From Ruminococcaceae bacterium UBA1772 (lineage in GTDB: Bacteria; Bacillota; Clostridia; Oscillospirales; Acutalibacteraceae), in the NCBI GenBank assembly GCA_002314645.1, contig DCGS01000038.1:8983-30623 (forward strand): a DNA stretch of 21,641 nt, written 5' to 3'. This document shows, piece after piece, positions 6,400-13,482 of the stretch. A program made the translations under genes and the position numbers. The notes under the pieces are model-generated. The model was not told the origin of the DNA, searched no databases, and worked only from the letters and a program-made list of their open reading frames with translations. How positions within the stretch are numbered: position 1 is the stretch's first letter; each line of letters opens with the position of its first letter.

Positions 6400-8289
6400 T
6401 TGGCTAAGAAACAGTTTAAAGCAGAGTCAAAAAGACTTCTTGATCTCATGATCAATTCTATTTACACAAACAAGGAAATCTTTTTGAGAGAGCTCATTTC
6501 AAATGCAAGTGACGCAATGGACAAGCTCTACTATAGAACGCTCACAGATAATATTAGTGGTCTTTCAAGGGAAGACTTTCAAATTTTCCTCAGCACTGAC
6601 AAGGAAAAGAATACTCTCACAATTTCAGACAACGGTATTGGTATGACCAAGGACGAACTTGAACAGAACCTTGGTACAATTTGTAAGAGTGGTTCGCAGC
6701 TTTTCAAAAATGAAACTGGTGAAGATAAAAATGCAGAGGACATTGACATAATTGGTCAGTTCGGTGTTGGCTTCTACTCAGCATTCATGGTTGCAAAAGA
6801 GGTTGAAGTAATAAGCCGTGCTTTTGGTGAAGAAGAGGCATATTCATGGACTTCAACAGGCGCAGACGGTTACACAATTAGAGAGGCAACAAGAGACACA
6901 AACGGTACTACAATCATCATTACCCTTAAGGATGATACAGATGATGAAAAGTACACAGACTATCTTGAAGAATACAGAATTCGTACACTCATTAAAAAGT
7001 ACTCAGACTACATCCGTTACCCAATTAAGATGACAGTTTCAACAAGCAAGCTTAAAGAGGGTACAGAGGACGAGTTCGAAGAAGTAACAGAGGACGAAGT
7101 TCTTAACACAATGTCTCCTATCTGGAAGAAGAATAAGAATGAAATTAGCACTGAAGAATATAACCAGTTCTATAAGGACAACTTCTATGACTTCCAGGAT
7201 CCATCGCTCGTAATTCATTCAAGTACTGAAGGTGCTGCAACATACAACGCACTTCTCTTCGTTCCTTCAAAGGCTCCATTTAACTACTACAGCAAGGACT
7301 ATGAAAAAGGCCTTAAGCTCTATGCTTCAGGTGTCCTCATAATGGACTGCTGCAAGGATCTTCTTCCTGACTACTTCAGCTTTGTTAAGGGTCTTGTAGA
7401 TTCATCTGACCTTTCTCTTAACATTTCTCGTGAAATGCTTCAGCAGGACAGACAACTAGGGGTAATTGCAAAGCACCTTGAAAAGAAGATTAAGAGTGAG
7501 CTTCTGAAGTTCCAGAGAAACAACAGAGAAAAGTACGAAGAATTCTGGAAGCAGTTCGGTATGCAGATTAAGTACGGCGTATACGCTGACTTCGGCATGA
7601 ACGTAGAACTTCTTTCAGACCTCATTCTCTTTGAGTCTTCATTTGAAGACAAGTACACAACTCTTGAAGAATATGTTTCAAGAATGAAGGAAGACCAGAA
7701 GTATATCTACTATGCTTGTGGTGACTCAGTAGATAAAATTAAGAAGCTTCCTCAGGCTGAACTTGTAATGGACAAGGGCTATGAACTTCTCTTCCTTACT
7801 GAGGGTGTTGACGAGTTCACAATGAAGGTAATGCGTCAGTTCCAGGATAAGGAATTCCGTTCAATTTCAGATGACGACCTTGACCTTACATCAGATGAAG
7901 ACAAGGAAGCGCAAAAGAAGAAGGATGAAGACAATAAGGATCTCTTTGACTTCATGAAAGAGGCTCTTGATGGCAAGGTTGCAAGTGTTAAAGCTTCAAC
8001 AAGACTTAAGAGCTACCCTGTATGTCTTTCAACTGAAGGCGGCATTTCCCTTGAAATGGAAAAGGTTCTTGCACTTCAGCCAGATGCAGACAACAGAGTA
8101 AAGGCAACAAAGGTTCTTGAAATTAACACAGACCATAAAATCTTCAACACAATTACAGAACTTTACAAGACAGACAAGGAAAAAGTAAAAACATACACAG
8201 ATCTTCTCTACAACCAGGCGCTCCTCATTGAAGGAATGCCAATTGATGATCCAATTGCTTTTGCTAATTCAATTTGTGAGCTTATGTAA
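6400..8289 (+). CDS. htpG: Molecular chaperone HtpG (Hsp90 family)
   Basis: A 629-residue bacterial Hsp90 of normal length. The GHKL ATPase domain shows ELISNASDAMDKL (catalytic E31 and N35), SDNGIGMT (D77) and GQFGVGFYSAFM (119-130). The middle domain includes LVIHS and the FVPSKAPF region and LSLNISREMLQQ; the C-terminal dimerization region ends in ICELM. It is a cytosolic ATP-dependent dimeric chaperone for late folding and remodelling of client proteins. The start is TTG at 6400, with GAAGGTG 6 nt upstream and the reading MAKKQFKAESKRLLDLM. A perfect CIRCE operator in the leader predicts HrcA control together with the groE/dnaK heat-shock genes, unlike B. subtilis, where htpG is outside the HrcA regulon. 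Confidence 0.97.
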   Translation: MAKKQFKAESKRLLDLMINSIYTNKEIFLRELISNASDAMDKLYYRTLTDNISGLSREDFQIFLSTDKEKNTLTISDNGIGMTKDELEQNLGTICKSGSQLFKNETGEDKNAEDIDIIGQFGVGFYSAFMVAKEVEVISRAFGEEEAYSWTSTGADGYTIREATRDTNGTTIIITLKDDTDDEKYTDYLEEYRIRTLIKKYSDYIRYPIKMTVSTSKLKEGTEDEFEEVTEDEVLNTMSPIWKKNKNEISTEEYNQFYKDNFYDFQDPSLVIHSSTEGAATYNALLFVPSKAPFNYYSKDYEKGLKLYASGVLIMDCCKDLLPDYFSFVKGLVDSSDLSLNISREMLQQDRQLGVIAKHLEKKIKSELLKFQRNNREKYEEFWKQFGMQIKYGVYADFGMNVELLSDLILFESSFEDKYTTLEEYVSRMKEDQKYIYYACGDSVDKIKKLPQAELVMDKGYELLFLTEGVDEFTMKVMRQFQDKEFRSISDDDLDLTSDEDKEAQKKKDEDNKDLFDFMKEALDGKVASVKASTRLKSYPVCLSTEGGISLEMEKVLALQPDADNRVKATKVLEINTDHKIFNTITELYKTDKEKVKTYTDLLYNQALLIEGMPIDDPIAFANSICELM

Positions 8290-8296
8290 CAAAACA

Positions 8297-8326
8297 AAAG
8301 GATGCAGTAAAAACTGCATCCTTTTT
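8297..8326 (+). terminator. Terminator between convergent htpG and the surface-protein gene (likely bidirectional)
   Basis: A 12-bp perfect stem (AAAGGATGCAGT / ACTGCATCCTTT) with an AAAA loop and T-runs in both directions. It lies between the htpG stop and the stop of the convergent surface-protein gene at 8328. Confidence 0.93.
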
Positions 8327-8327
8327 C

Positions 8328-10238
8328 TTATGCTTTATTCTTCTTAATAAAACACATTCCTGAAATACCAACTACTGCCAAAGCAACATATACAGACAGA
8401 TTGTTTCTGTCTCCTGTGTTTGGTGTGGTTGGTGTTTCTTTTTCTGTAGTAGTTGTAGTAGTGGTTGTTTCGGTGGTTGTTTCTGGAGTGGTAGGCGACA
8501 AAGGAGTTTCTTCCGTGAGTTCAACTGGGGGTGCCGTTGTTGGTTCCAGTCTGTTAACTATGTTGTCTGTTTCTTCAAGGCCTACAACTACATCATTTTC
8601 AAAGTCGACAAATGAAAAGGTATACTCGTTTTCATCTAGTATGTAGCCTTTCTTTGTGGACAGTTCTTTTATGTAGTATTCATAGCCTAAAGGTAGTTCT
8701 TGGTTTAGCCTACAGTTGCCATTTTCGTCTGGTGTGATTACGTCTACTAAAGAGTTTGCGGGTAGGTCTAAAATGTCACCTTTTGTGTATACACCGAAAG
8801 AAACTTGACTGAAGTCTGTTTCATTTTCATCCTCAAAAAGCTTGTTGAATTTTAAATTCATCTTTATTCTTTCGTTGGTTAGGGTTACATCAAGATTTTT
8901 GGTTTCTCCAATGTTTACTGGAATTTTTTCTTCAGTTTTTATATAGCCACTAGGAGCTTCTTCTTCAAGAAGATAGTAGGCTCCTTTGTATAGGCCTGAT
9001 ATTTCACTTGCTCCGTCTTTGGTTGTTGTTATGGTTTTTACAAGTTCCCCCTTTTTGAAGTGTGTTTTGCCATCAATTGTTGTTATGTCTTCAGCTGCAT
9101 AGAGGTTTAGAGTACAGTCATCTAAATACTGTTCCTCATATACTGGTGTGTTTATACCATTTTCCTCTGTGGTGAAGCTTGTAAGTACTTCTCCTTTTTT
9201 GTAGACAGAGAGTGAATATGTTGGTATTACAAGCTTTTCTACGGAGACACTTAGCGTGCTTGTTACAGGTACGGTGTCATGACCTACAACGGTTACCTGT
9301 CCAGGCGAACCTGCTTTAAGAACAAGCATAGACTGCGGTGAGTTGTTTGTGGTTTTTCTTTCAAAAGTAACGCTTGTGTCTTTTATTTCAGAGGCGGATG
9401 TCAGTGTCAGTTTGTTTCCGTTAAGCTTTGCCGTTATTTTACTGTCTTTTGGTGTGACTTTGAAGCTTTGGAGCATACCATTTTTGTCTGTCAAAGTACA
9501 AGTGTATTTCTTTGTGCTTGCGTCAAATCTTAGCGTGGCTTTAGTTGTTCCAAAGTCAGGCGTTTTGCTGTGATTTATGATTTTTTCAATGAGAAGATCA
9601 TAAGCTGATAGACCCTGTTTTACAGTGCCGCTTACGTTTCTCATCATTGCATAGAAACGGTCGGCTTCAAGAGTTACACCTTTATAGGTTACACTCTTTC
9701 TTTTGTCCTCGGTTGTGGAGGTTCGGATTCCAGTTTGGTACTCCCAAATTATGGCTTGTGTTGCAGCATAGGCGTCAGCCGTTGCAACACCTAATGTTTC
9801 ATTAGGACAGCCATATAAGGTGGCAAGTGTTATGCCTTTTTGTTGTTCGGCTGGAAGTGAACTGAAGTAGTCGGACGCGGAGGGCGTATTTGCTGTTCTT
9901 ACAAGGTTTGTGTTCACTTCCTGGCCGAACTCAATACAGTATGCCCAAATAGGCTTGCCACTGTCATCTGTTTTGGGAGTACCAGTACTGGAATCTGAAA
10001 GAAACATCATACGGAGGTATGTGTTATGCTCGTTGAGTTTTTTGTAGAGGTAATATAGTCCTGTGGGTTCATCCACATAGGACGGTTTTTCTTCAACGCA
10101 GTAGTGGTCGAAGTTTATGTATGCAGTGTCACCCTTTTTTACCTCAAGCGCAGAAATGCAAAGGGATGTGACACCAAGAAATGTTGATAAAATAAGGCAG
10201 CAGGATATTACTCGTGCTGCCAGCTTTTTGTAATTCAT
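8328..10238 (-). CDS. Sortase-anchored thioester-domain adhesin with SpaA/Cna-B-like repeats
   Basis: A 636-residue surface protein. Order: signal peptide (about 1-31, MNYKKLAARVISCCLILS); a thioester domain with Cys101 in IWAYCIEFGQ and Gln161 in AATQAIIWEYQ, the TQxA pair that forms an internal thioester able to bond covalently to host or cell targets; a beta-rich region about 230-335; two SpaA/Cna-B-like domains (about 341-455 and 459-563), each with an E-box (YYLLEEEAPSGY, YEYYIKELSTKKGY) typical of isopeptide-bonded folds; a Thr/Pro/Glu stalk with eight consecutive Thr (591-598); and a cell-wall sorting signal TPNTG (605-609), hydrophobic segment and KKNKA tail. Start: ATG 10238 with GAAGGAG 5 nt upstream; the frame extends to 10376 without a ribosome site. 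No sortase gene is present in the window. A 14-bp inverted repeat lies just upstream. Confidence 0.92.
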   Translation of the reverse strand: MNYKKLAARVISCCLILSTFLGVTSLCISALEVKKGDTAYINFDHYCVEEKPSYVDEPTGLYYLYKKLNEHNTYLRMMFLSDSSTGTPKTDDSGKPIWAYCIEFGQEVNTNLVRTANTPSASDYFSSLPAEQQKGITLATLYGCPNETLGVATADAYAATQAIIWEYQTGIRTSTTEDKRKSVTYKGVTLEADRFYAMMRNVSGTVKQGLSAYDLLIEKIINHSKTPDFGTTKATLRFDASTKKYTCTLTDKNGMLQSFKVTPKDSKITAKLNGNKLTLTSASEIKDTSVTFERKTTNNSPQSMLVLKAGSPGQVTVVGHDTVPVTSTLSVSVEKLVIPTYSLSVYKKGEVLTSFTTEENGINTPVYEEQYLDDCTLNLYAAEDITTIDGKTHFKKGELVKTITTTKDGASEISGLYKGAYYLLEEEAPSGYIKTEEKIPVNIGETKNLDVTLTNERIKMNLKFNKLFEDENETDFSQVSFGVYTKGDILDLPANSLVDVITPDENGNCRLNQELPLGYEYYIKELSTKKGYILDENEYTFSFVDFENDVVVGLEETDNIVNRLEPTTAPPVELTEETPLSPTTPETTTETTTTTTTTEKETPTTPNTGDRNNLSVYVALAVVGISGMCFIKKNKA

Positions 10239-10255
10239 GTTTGCTCCTTCATTAA

Positions 10256-10380
10256 TAAAGTGGTCACCCGCGTTTTGTGAACATGTTAAGTTGTGTGCAA
10301 GGCGTTTGTTTAAAGCTCTTAATTTAGTCGATTTTAATTGGGGTAAATCAAAATGAATGTGGGTTTGGGTGACCACTTTA
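10256..10380. repeat. 14-bp perfect inverted repeat enclosing 97 bp upstream of the adhesin gene
   Basis: Arms TAAAGTGGTCACCC (10256-10269) and GGGTGACCACTTTA (10367-10380) are perfect reverse complements. The segment fills nearly the entire gap between the SSB-like stop (10389) and the adhesin ribosome site (10244-10250). Candidate roles: invertible promoter segment, long-range RNA stem sequestering the leader, or a tiny MITE whose arms are AAGTGGTCACCC between TA dinucleotides. I see no strong promoter in either orientation of the enclosed DNA and no recombinase gene in the window. Confidence 0.85.
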
Positions 10381-10388
10381 AAACAAAA

Positions 10389-10688
10389 TTAATCTGCAAA
10401 CTCTATTTTGTTTGCAACTATGCTAAAATGAATTCTTGTCTTGTCATCCTTGTCCTTATAGACTTCATTGTTAAATGACCCAAGAATAATTATTTTGTTA
10501 CCCTTTCTCAAATGCTCTTTTGAAAAGTCTGCAAGTCTTTCCCAACAAACTACGTCATAGAATTCAGCGTTTTCCTTATCTAAGTCGTTATTTGCAACGG
10601 TAAACTTTGCAATATGATTAGACTTTTCTCCAACTTCTTTATAGTCTGGGTCGGCAGTAAGCCTTCCACTAATAATTATTGTTTTCAA
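10389..10688 (-). CDS. Short single-stranded DNA-binding (OB-fold) protein
   Basis: A 99-residue protein with an SSB-like OB-fold: the N-terminal strand MKTIIISGRLTADPDYKEVG, then HIAKFTVANND, YDVVCWERLADFSKEHLRKG, NKIIILGSF and HFSIVANKIEF match the SSB pattern in order. It should bind single-stranded DNA. It ends right after the OB-fold and has neither the flexible linker nor the acidic C-terminal tip (DDDLPF type) by which housekeeping SSBs of about 150-175 residues recruit partner proteins, so it is probably an accessory SSB. Start: TTG at 10688 with AAAGGAAG 7 nt upstream; no in-frame ATG fits. It is divergent from thrS and precedes the adhesin on the same strand, possibly co-transcribed with it. 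Confidence 0.85.
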   Translation of the reverse strand: MKTIIISGRLTADPDYKEVGEKSNHIAKFTVANNDLDKENAEFYDVVCWERLADFSKEHLRKGNKIIILGSFNNEVYKDKDDKTRIHFSIVANKIEFAD

Positions 10689-10761
10689 CGTTTCACTTCC
10701 TTTGTCAAAAATTTCCTTTCATAAAATATATCGTTTTTTGAGGCCAAAAAAGGACAAAAAA

Positions 10762-10793
10762 GGAACGAACGGTCATATATTGGAAGGAACGGT
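10762..10793. repeat. Phased direct repeats upstream of the thrS promoter
   Basis: GGAACGAACGGT (10762-10773) and GGAAGGAACGGT (10782-10793) agree at 11 of 12 positions and are offset by exactly 20 bp, about two helical turns. The second ends 2 bp before the thrS -35. A-tracts precede them (10745-10761). This is the pattern of a paired activator or repressor site serving thrS, ssb or both. Confidence 0.6.
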
Positions 10794-10795
10794 AG

Positions 10796-10824
10796 TTGAC
10801 AATTCATTTTACAAGTTGTAAAAT
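10796..10824 (+). promoter_or_regulatory. Promoter of the T-box/thrS operon with embedded palindrome
   Basis: -35 TTGACA (10796-10801), 17-bp spacer, -10 TAAAAT (10819-10824). The spacer and -10 hold the perfect palindrome TTTTACAA-G-TTGTAAAA (10807-10823), operator-like in position. Confidence 0.85.
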
Positions 10825-10859
10825 TCTCATTGTTTAAAAGATATATACATTTTTAAATG

Positions 10860-11075
10860 CGTTGAAGGAGAGAGTAACAAAGCCTTCAGTATCAGAGAGA
10901 AGTACATTTGCTGTGAGTACTTTTATTGAAACTTTGTGAAGACCACTCTGGAGCAGCCGGTGAAATAAGCTTGGCCGTGTAATCTACGTTAAAAGATAAT
11001 TGAGTTAAACCACAAGGTGGAACCGTGTAATTAATGCACCCTTGGAGCAAGTAGCCCCACGGGTGTTTTCTTTTT
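10860..11075 (+). promoter_or_regulatory. Threonine T-box riboswitch leader with terminator
   Basis: The leader carries the canonical T-box sequence AAGGTGGAACCGTG (11014-11027), followed by a terminator hairpin (CACCC 11037-11041 / GGGTG 11061-11065) and a T-rich tract to 11075. Stem I starts near GAGAGAGTAAC; AGAGT there can pair with ACTCT at 10945-10949, placing ACC (10942-10944) as the specifier codon, followed by the usual purine. ACC is a threonine codon, agreeing with the downstream thrS. By established mechanism uncharged tRNA-Thr pairs with specifier and T-box and stabilizes the antiterminator. Stem I was folded by eye, so the exact specifier position is less certain than the T-box itself. 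Confidence 0.93.
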
Positions 11076-11090
11076 GAAAGGGGAAGAATT

Positions 11091-12875
11091 ATGAAAATTA
11101 TTGACAGTCACGGACTTGTTACTGATTGCCCTAAAGAGGAAGAACTTGACGTTCTTCGTCACTCTGCAGCTCACATTATGGCTCAGGCAATACAGCGTCT
11201 TTGGCCAAACGCAGACTTTGCATATGGCCCATCAACAGAGAGAGGATATTACTACGACGTTGATTTCGGCGATGTAAAAATTACAGATGAAGACCTTTTA
11301 AAAATTGAAGCTGAAATGAAGAAGATTGCAAAGGAGAACTTAAAGTTCAACGCATTCATTCTTCCAAGAGATGAAGCTAAAAAGCTCATGGCAGAAAGAA
11401 ATGCCAAATACAAGCTGGAGCACATTGACGACCTTCCAGAAGATGCTGAAATCAGCTTCTTCCAGCAGGGCGACTACATTGATATGTGCACAGGCCCACA
11501 TATTACTTACACAAAGGCACTCAAGGCTTTCAAAATTACTCAGAAGTCTGGTGCATACTGGAAGAACGACTCAAACAACAAGATGCTTACACGTATTAAC
11601 GGTGTAGCATTCTTCTCTAATGAGGAACTCCAGGAATATGAAAGACAAATGGAAGAGGCTCGTGCTCGTGACCATAGAAAAATTGGTAAGGAAATGAAGC
11701 TCTTCATGACAGACGACCTCATTGGTAAGGGTCTCCCTATGTTCCTTCCACGTGGTTATACAGTATGGCAGGAACTTGAAAACTACATTAAGGAAAAAGA
11801 ACGTCGTCTTGGTTATGACCACGTAATGACACCTTGCGTAGGTACAATTGACCTTTACAAGACTTCAGGTCACTGGGATCATTACAAAGAGAATATGTTC
11901 CCTGCAATGGAAGTTGAAGGCGAAAACTTCGTTCTTCGTCCAATGAACTGCCCTCATCATATGATGATTTACGCAAACAGACCACACAGCTACCGTGAAC
12001 TTCCAATCCGTATTGGTGAAATTGCTCACGACTTCCGTTTTGAAAGCAGCGGTACACTTAAGGGTATTGAGCGTGGACGTCACTTCTGCCAGAATGACGC
12101 ACACCTTTTCGTAACACCAGACCAAATTAAAGACGAGGTTTCACGCGTTGTAGACCTTATCTTCGATGTATACAGGGACTTCAAAATTACAGACTACCGT
12201 TGTGTTCTTTCACTTCGTGACCCTGAAGACAAGGTTAAGTACCATCAGGATGATGAAATGTGGGATAAGGCAGAAAGTGCTCTTCGTGAAGTTCTTACAG
12301 ACCTTAAGATTGACTTCACAGAGGAAATTGGTGAAGCAGCATTCTACGGTCCAAAGCTTGACGTAAATGTTCAGCCTGCAGTTGGTGGCGAATACACACT
12401 TTCAACATGTCAGCTTGACTTCTGCCTTCCTGCAAAGTTTGATCTTAAGTACGTAGATACAAACGGTGAGGACCAGACACCAGTTGTTCTCCACAGAGCA
12501 ATCCTTGGTTCTCTTGACAGATTTATGGCTTATATTATTGAGGAGACAAAGGGTAAGTTCCCAATTTGGCTTGCACCTCTTCAGGTTAAGGTTCTTCCTG
12601 TTTCAGACAAGACACTTGACTACGCAACAGAGGTGTATAACAAGCTCTATGATCTTGGACTTCGTGTTGAACTTGACGACAGAAGTGAAAAGATTGGTTA
12701 TAAAATCCGTGAGGCACAGCAGGTTGACCGTGTTCCTTACATGCTCATTCTTGGACCACAGGAATCTGAAGGTGGCACAGTTTCTGCAAGAAACCGCAAC
12801 ACTGGTGAAACAGAGACAATGACACTTGATGAGTTCATTGAGAAGGTTACAACTGAAATTAAGGAAAGAGCATAA
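11091..12875 (+). CDS. thrS: Threonine--tRNA ligase, form without a TGS domain
   Basis: A 594-residue class II synthetase that charges tRNA-Thr. It opens directly with the editing domain: HSAAH at 24-28 and CTGPH at 133-137 supply the residues for hydrolysing mischarged Ser-tRNA. The catalytic core shows NCPHH (zinc-ligand Cys), motif 2 region RFESSGTLKGIERGRHF, QNDAH, and motif 3 HRAILGSLDRF; the anticodon-binding domain follows from about residue 485 (WLAPLQVKVLPVS). Usual bacterial ThrRS is about 635-645 residues with an N-terminal TGS domain; only about 20 residues precede the editing domain here. Start: ATG 11091 with AAAGGGGAAG upstream, right after the T-box terminator. It overlaps the uracil-DNA glycosylase gene by one base. 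Expression should rise when threonyl-tRNA is scarce. Confidence 0.97.
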   Translation: MKIIDSHGLVTDCPKEEELDVLRHSAAHIMAQAIQRLWPNADFAYGPSTERGYYYDVDFGDVKITDEDLLKIEAEMKKIAKENLKFNAFILPRDEAKKLMAERNAKYKLEHIDDLPEDAEISFFQQGDYIDMCTGPHITYTKALKAFKITQKSGAYWKNDSNNKMLTRINGVAFFSNEELQEYERQMEEARARDHRKIGKEMKLFMTDDLIGKGLPMFLPRGYTVWQELENYIKEKERRLGYDHVMTPCVGTIDLYKTSGHWDHYKENMFPAMEVEGENFVLRPMNCPHHMMIYANRPHSYRELPIRIGEIAHDFRFESSGTLKGIERGRHFCQNDAHLFVTPDQIKDEVSRVVDLIFDVYRDFKITDYRCVLSLRDPEDKVKYHQDDEMWDKAESALREVLTDLKIDFTEEIGEAAFYGPKLDVNVQPAVGGEYTLSTCQLDFCLPAKFDLKYVDTNGEDQTPVVLHRAILGSLDRFMAYIIEETKGKFPIWLAPLQVKVLPVSDKTLDYATEVYNKLYDLGLRVELDDRSEKIGYKIREAQQVDRVPYMLILGPQESEGGTVSARNRNTGETETMTLDEFIEKVTTEIKERA

Positions 12876-13426
12876 TGGAAAAACTCAAAAGAGAATGTGA
12901 AGAATGCACTGCGTGTGAACTCCACACAGTTCGAACAAATATTGTTTTCGGTATAGGAAATGAAAACGCAGACATTCTTTTCATAGGTGAGGCTCCAGGT
13001 GAAAACGAGGACTTGCAGGGACAACCATTTGTTGGTCGTTCGGGAAAGCTTCTTGATGAACTTTTAGCGGAGGTTGGTTTCTCTAGAAATGACAACATTT
13101 ATATTGCAAACATGCTTAAATGTCGTCCTCCAAAAAATAGAGACCCAAAGCCTTCTGAACAGGCGGCATGTCTTCACTTCCTTGAAAGGCAGATTGAAAT
13201 GATAAATCCTAAAATAGTTGTTTGTGTAGGAAGAATTGCTGCACAAAAGCTTATTTCAAAGGATTTTAAGGTTACATCTCAGCATGGCACATTCATTGAA
13301 AGGGACGGTAGACTCTATACCGCGACCTACCATCCAGCAGCCATTTTAAGAAATATCCATCAAAAGCCTTATGCGCAGGAAGACCTTAGAATTATCAAGG
13401 AAAAACTCCTTGAGATTTCAAAATAA
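12875..13426 (+). CDS. Uracil-DNA glycosylase, family 4 (iron-sulfur)
   Basis: A 183-residue enzyme that removes uracil from DNA for base-excision repair. The 4Fe-4S ligands are visible as Cys11, Cys14, Cys83 and Cys99; the intervals (3, 69, 16) are the same as in the Thermus family 4 enzyme as I recall it. Motif A is GEAPGENEDLQGQPFVG (38-54), with FVGRSGKLLDELL following; the C-terminal motif is TYHPAAILRN. The ATG overlaps the thrS stop (TAATG), so it is translationally coupled and under the same threonine T-box. A DNA-repair gene under a tRNA-charging signal is probably just operon hitch-hiking. Confidence 0.94.
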   Translation: MEKLKRECEECTACELHTVRTNIVFGIGNENADILFIGEAPGENEDLQGQPFVGRSGKLLDELLAEVGFSRNDNIYIANMLKCRPPKNRDPKPSEQAACLHFLERQIEMINPKIVVCVGRIAAQKLISKDFKVTSQHGTFIERDGRLYTATYHPAAILRNIHQKPYAQEDLRIIKEKLLEISK

Positions 13427-13434
13427 AAAACATA

Positions 13435-13463
13435 TTGCATTTTGCAACGGGGTGTGTTAATAT
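13435..13463 (+). promoter_or_regulatory. Promoter of tRNA-Arg
   Basis: -35 TTGCAT (13435-13440), 17-bp spacer, -10 TAATAT (13458-13463), start expected about 13470, 13 nt before the mature tRNA. Confidence 0.7.
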
Positions 13464-13477
13464 ATTCCCGTTGCAAA
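13441..13477. repeat. 11-bp perfect inverted repeat around the tRNA-Arg -10 region
   Basis: TTTGCAACGGG (13441-13451) and CCCGTTGCAAA (13467-13477) are exact reverse complements with a 15-nt spacer that contains the -10 hexamer. It lacks a following T-run, so it is not an ordinary terminator of the upstream operon. It could be a regulator site or a weak terminator/leader structure. Confidence 0.6.
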
Positions 13478-13482
13478 TTTGT

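Noticed and set aside
8401..8646. Plus-strand open frame rich in Val and Ser opposite the adhesin C-terminus
   Set aside because: It is the mirror of the Thr/Pro-rich stalk codons of the real minus-strand gene, with no start signals.
10239..10376. N-terminal 46-residue extension of the adhesin
   Set aside because: The extension lies in the inverted-repeat segment, would bury the signal peptide internally, and lacks a ribosome site.
10256..10380. Simple rho-independent terminator for the SSB-like gene
   Set aside because: The two arms are 97 nt apart and there is no T-run after the second arm, so it does not fit an ordinary terminator.
11788..12125. Minus-strand open frames inside thrS
   Set aside because: They are shadows of a long, motif-complete plus-strand gene and lack ribosome sites or recognisable domains.
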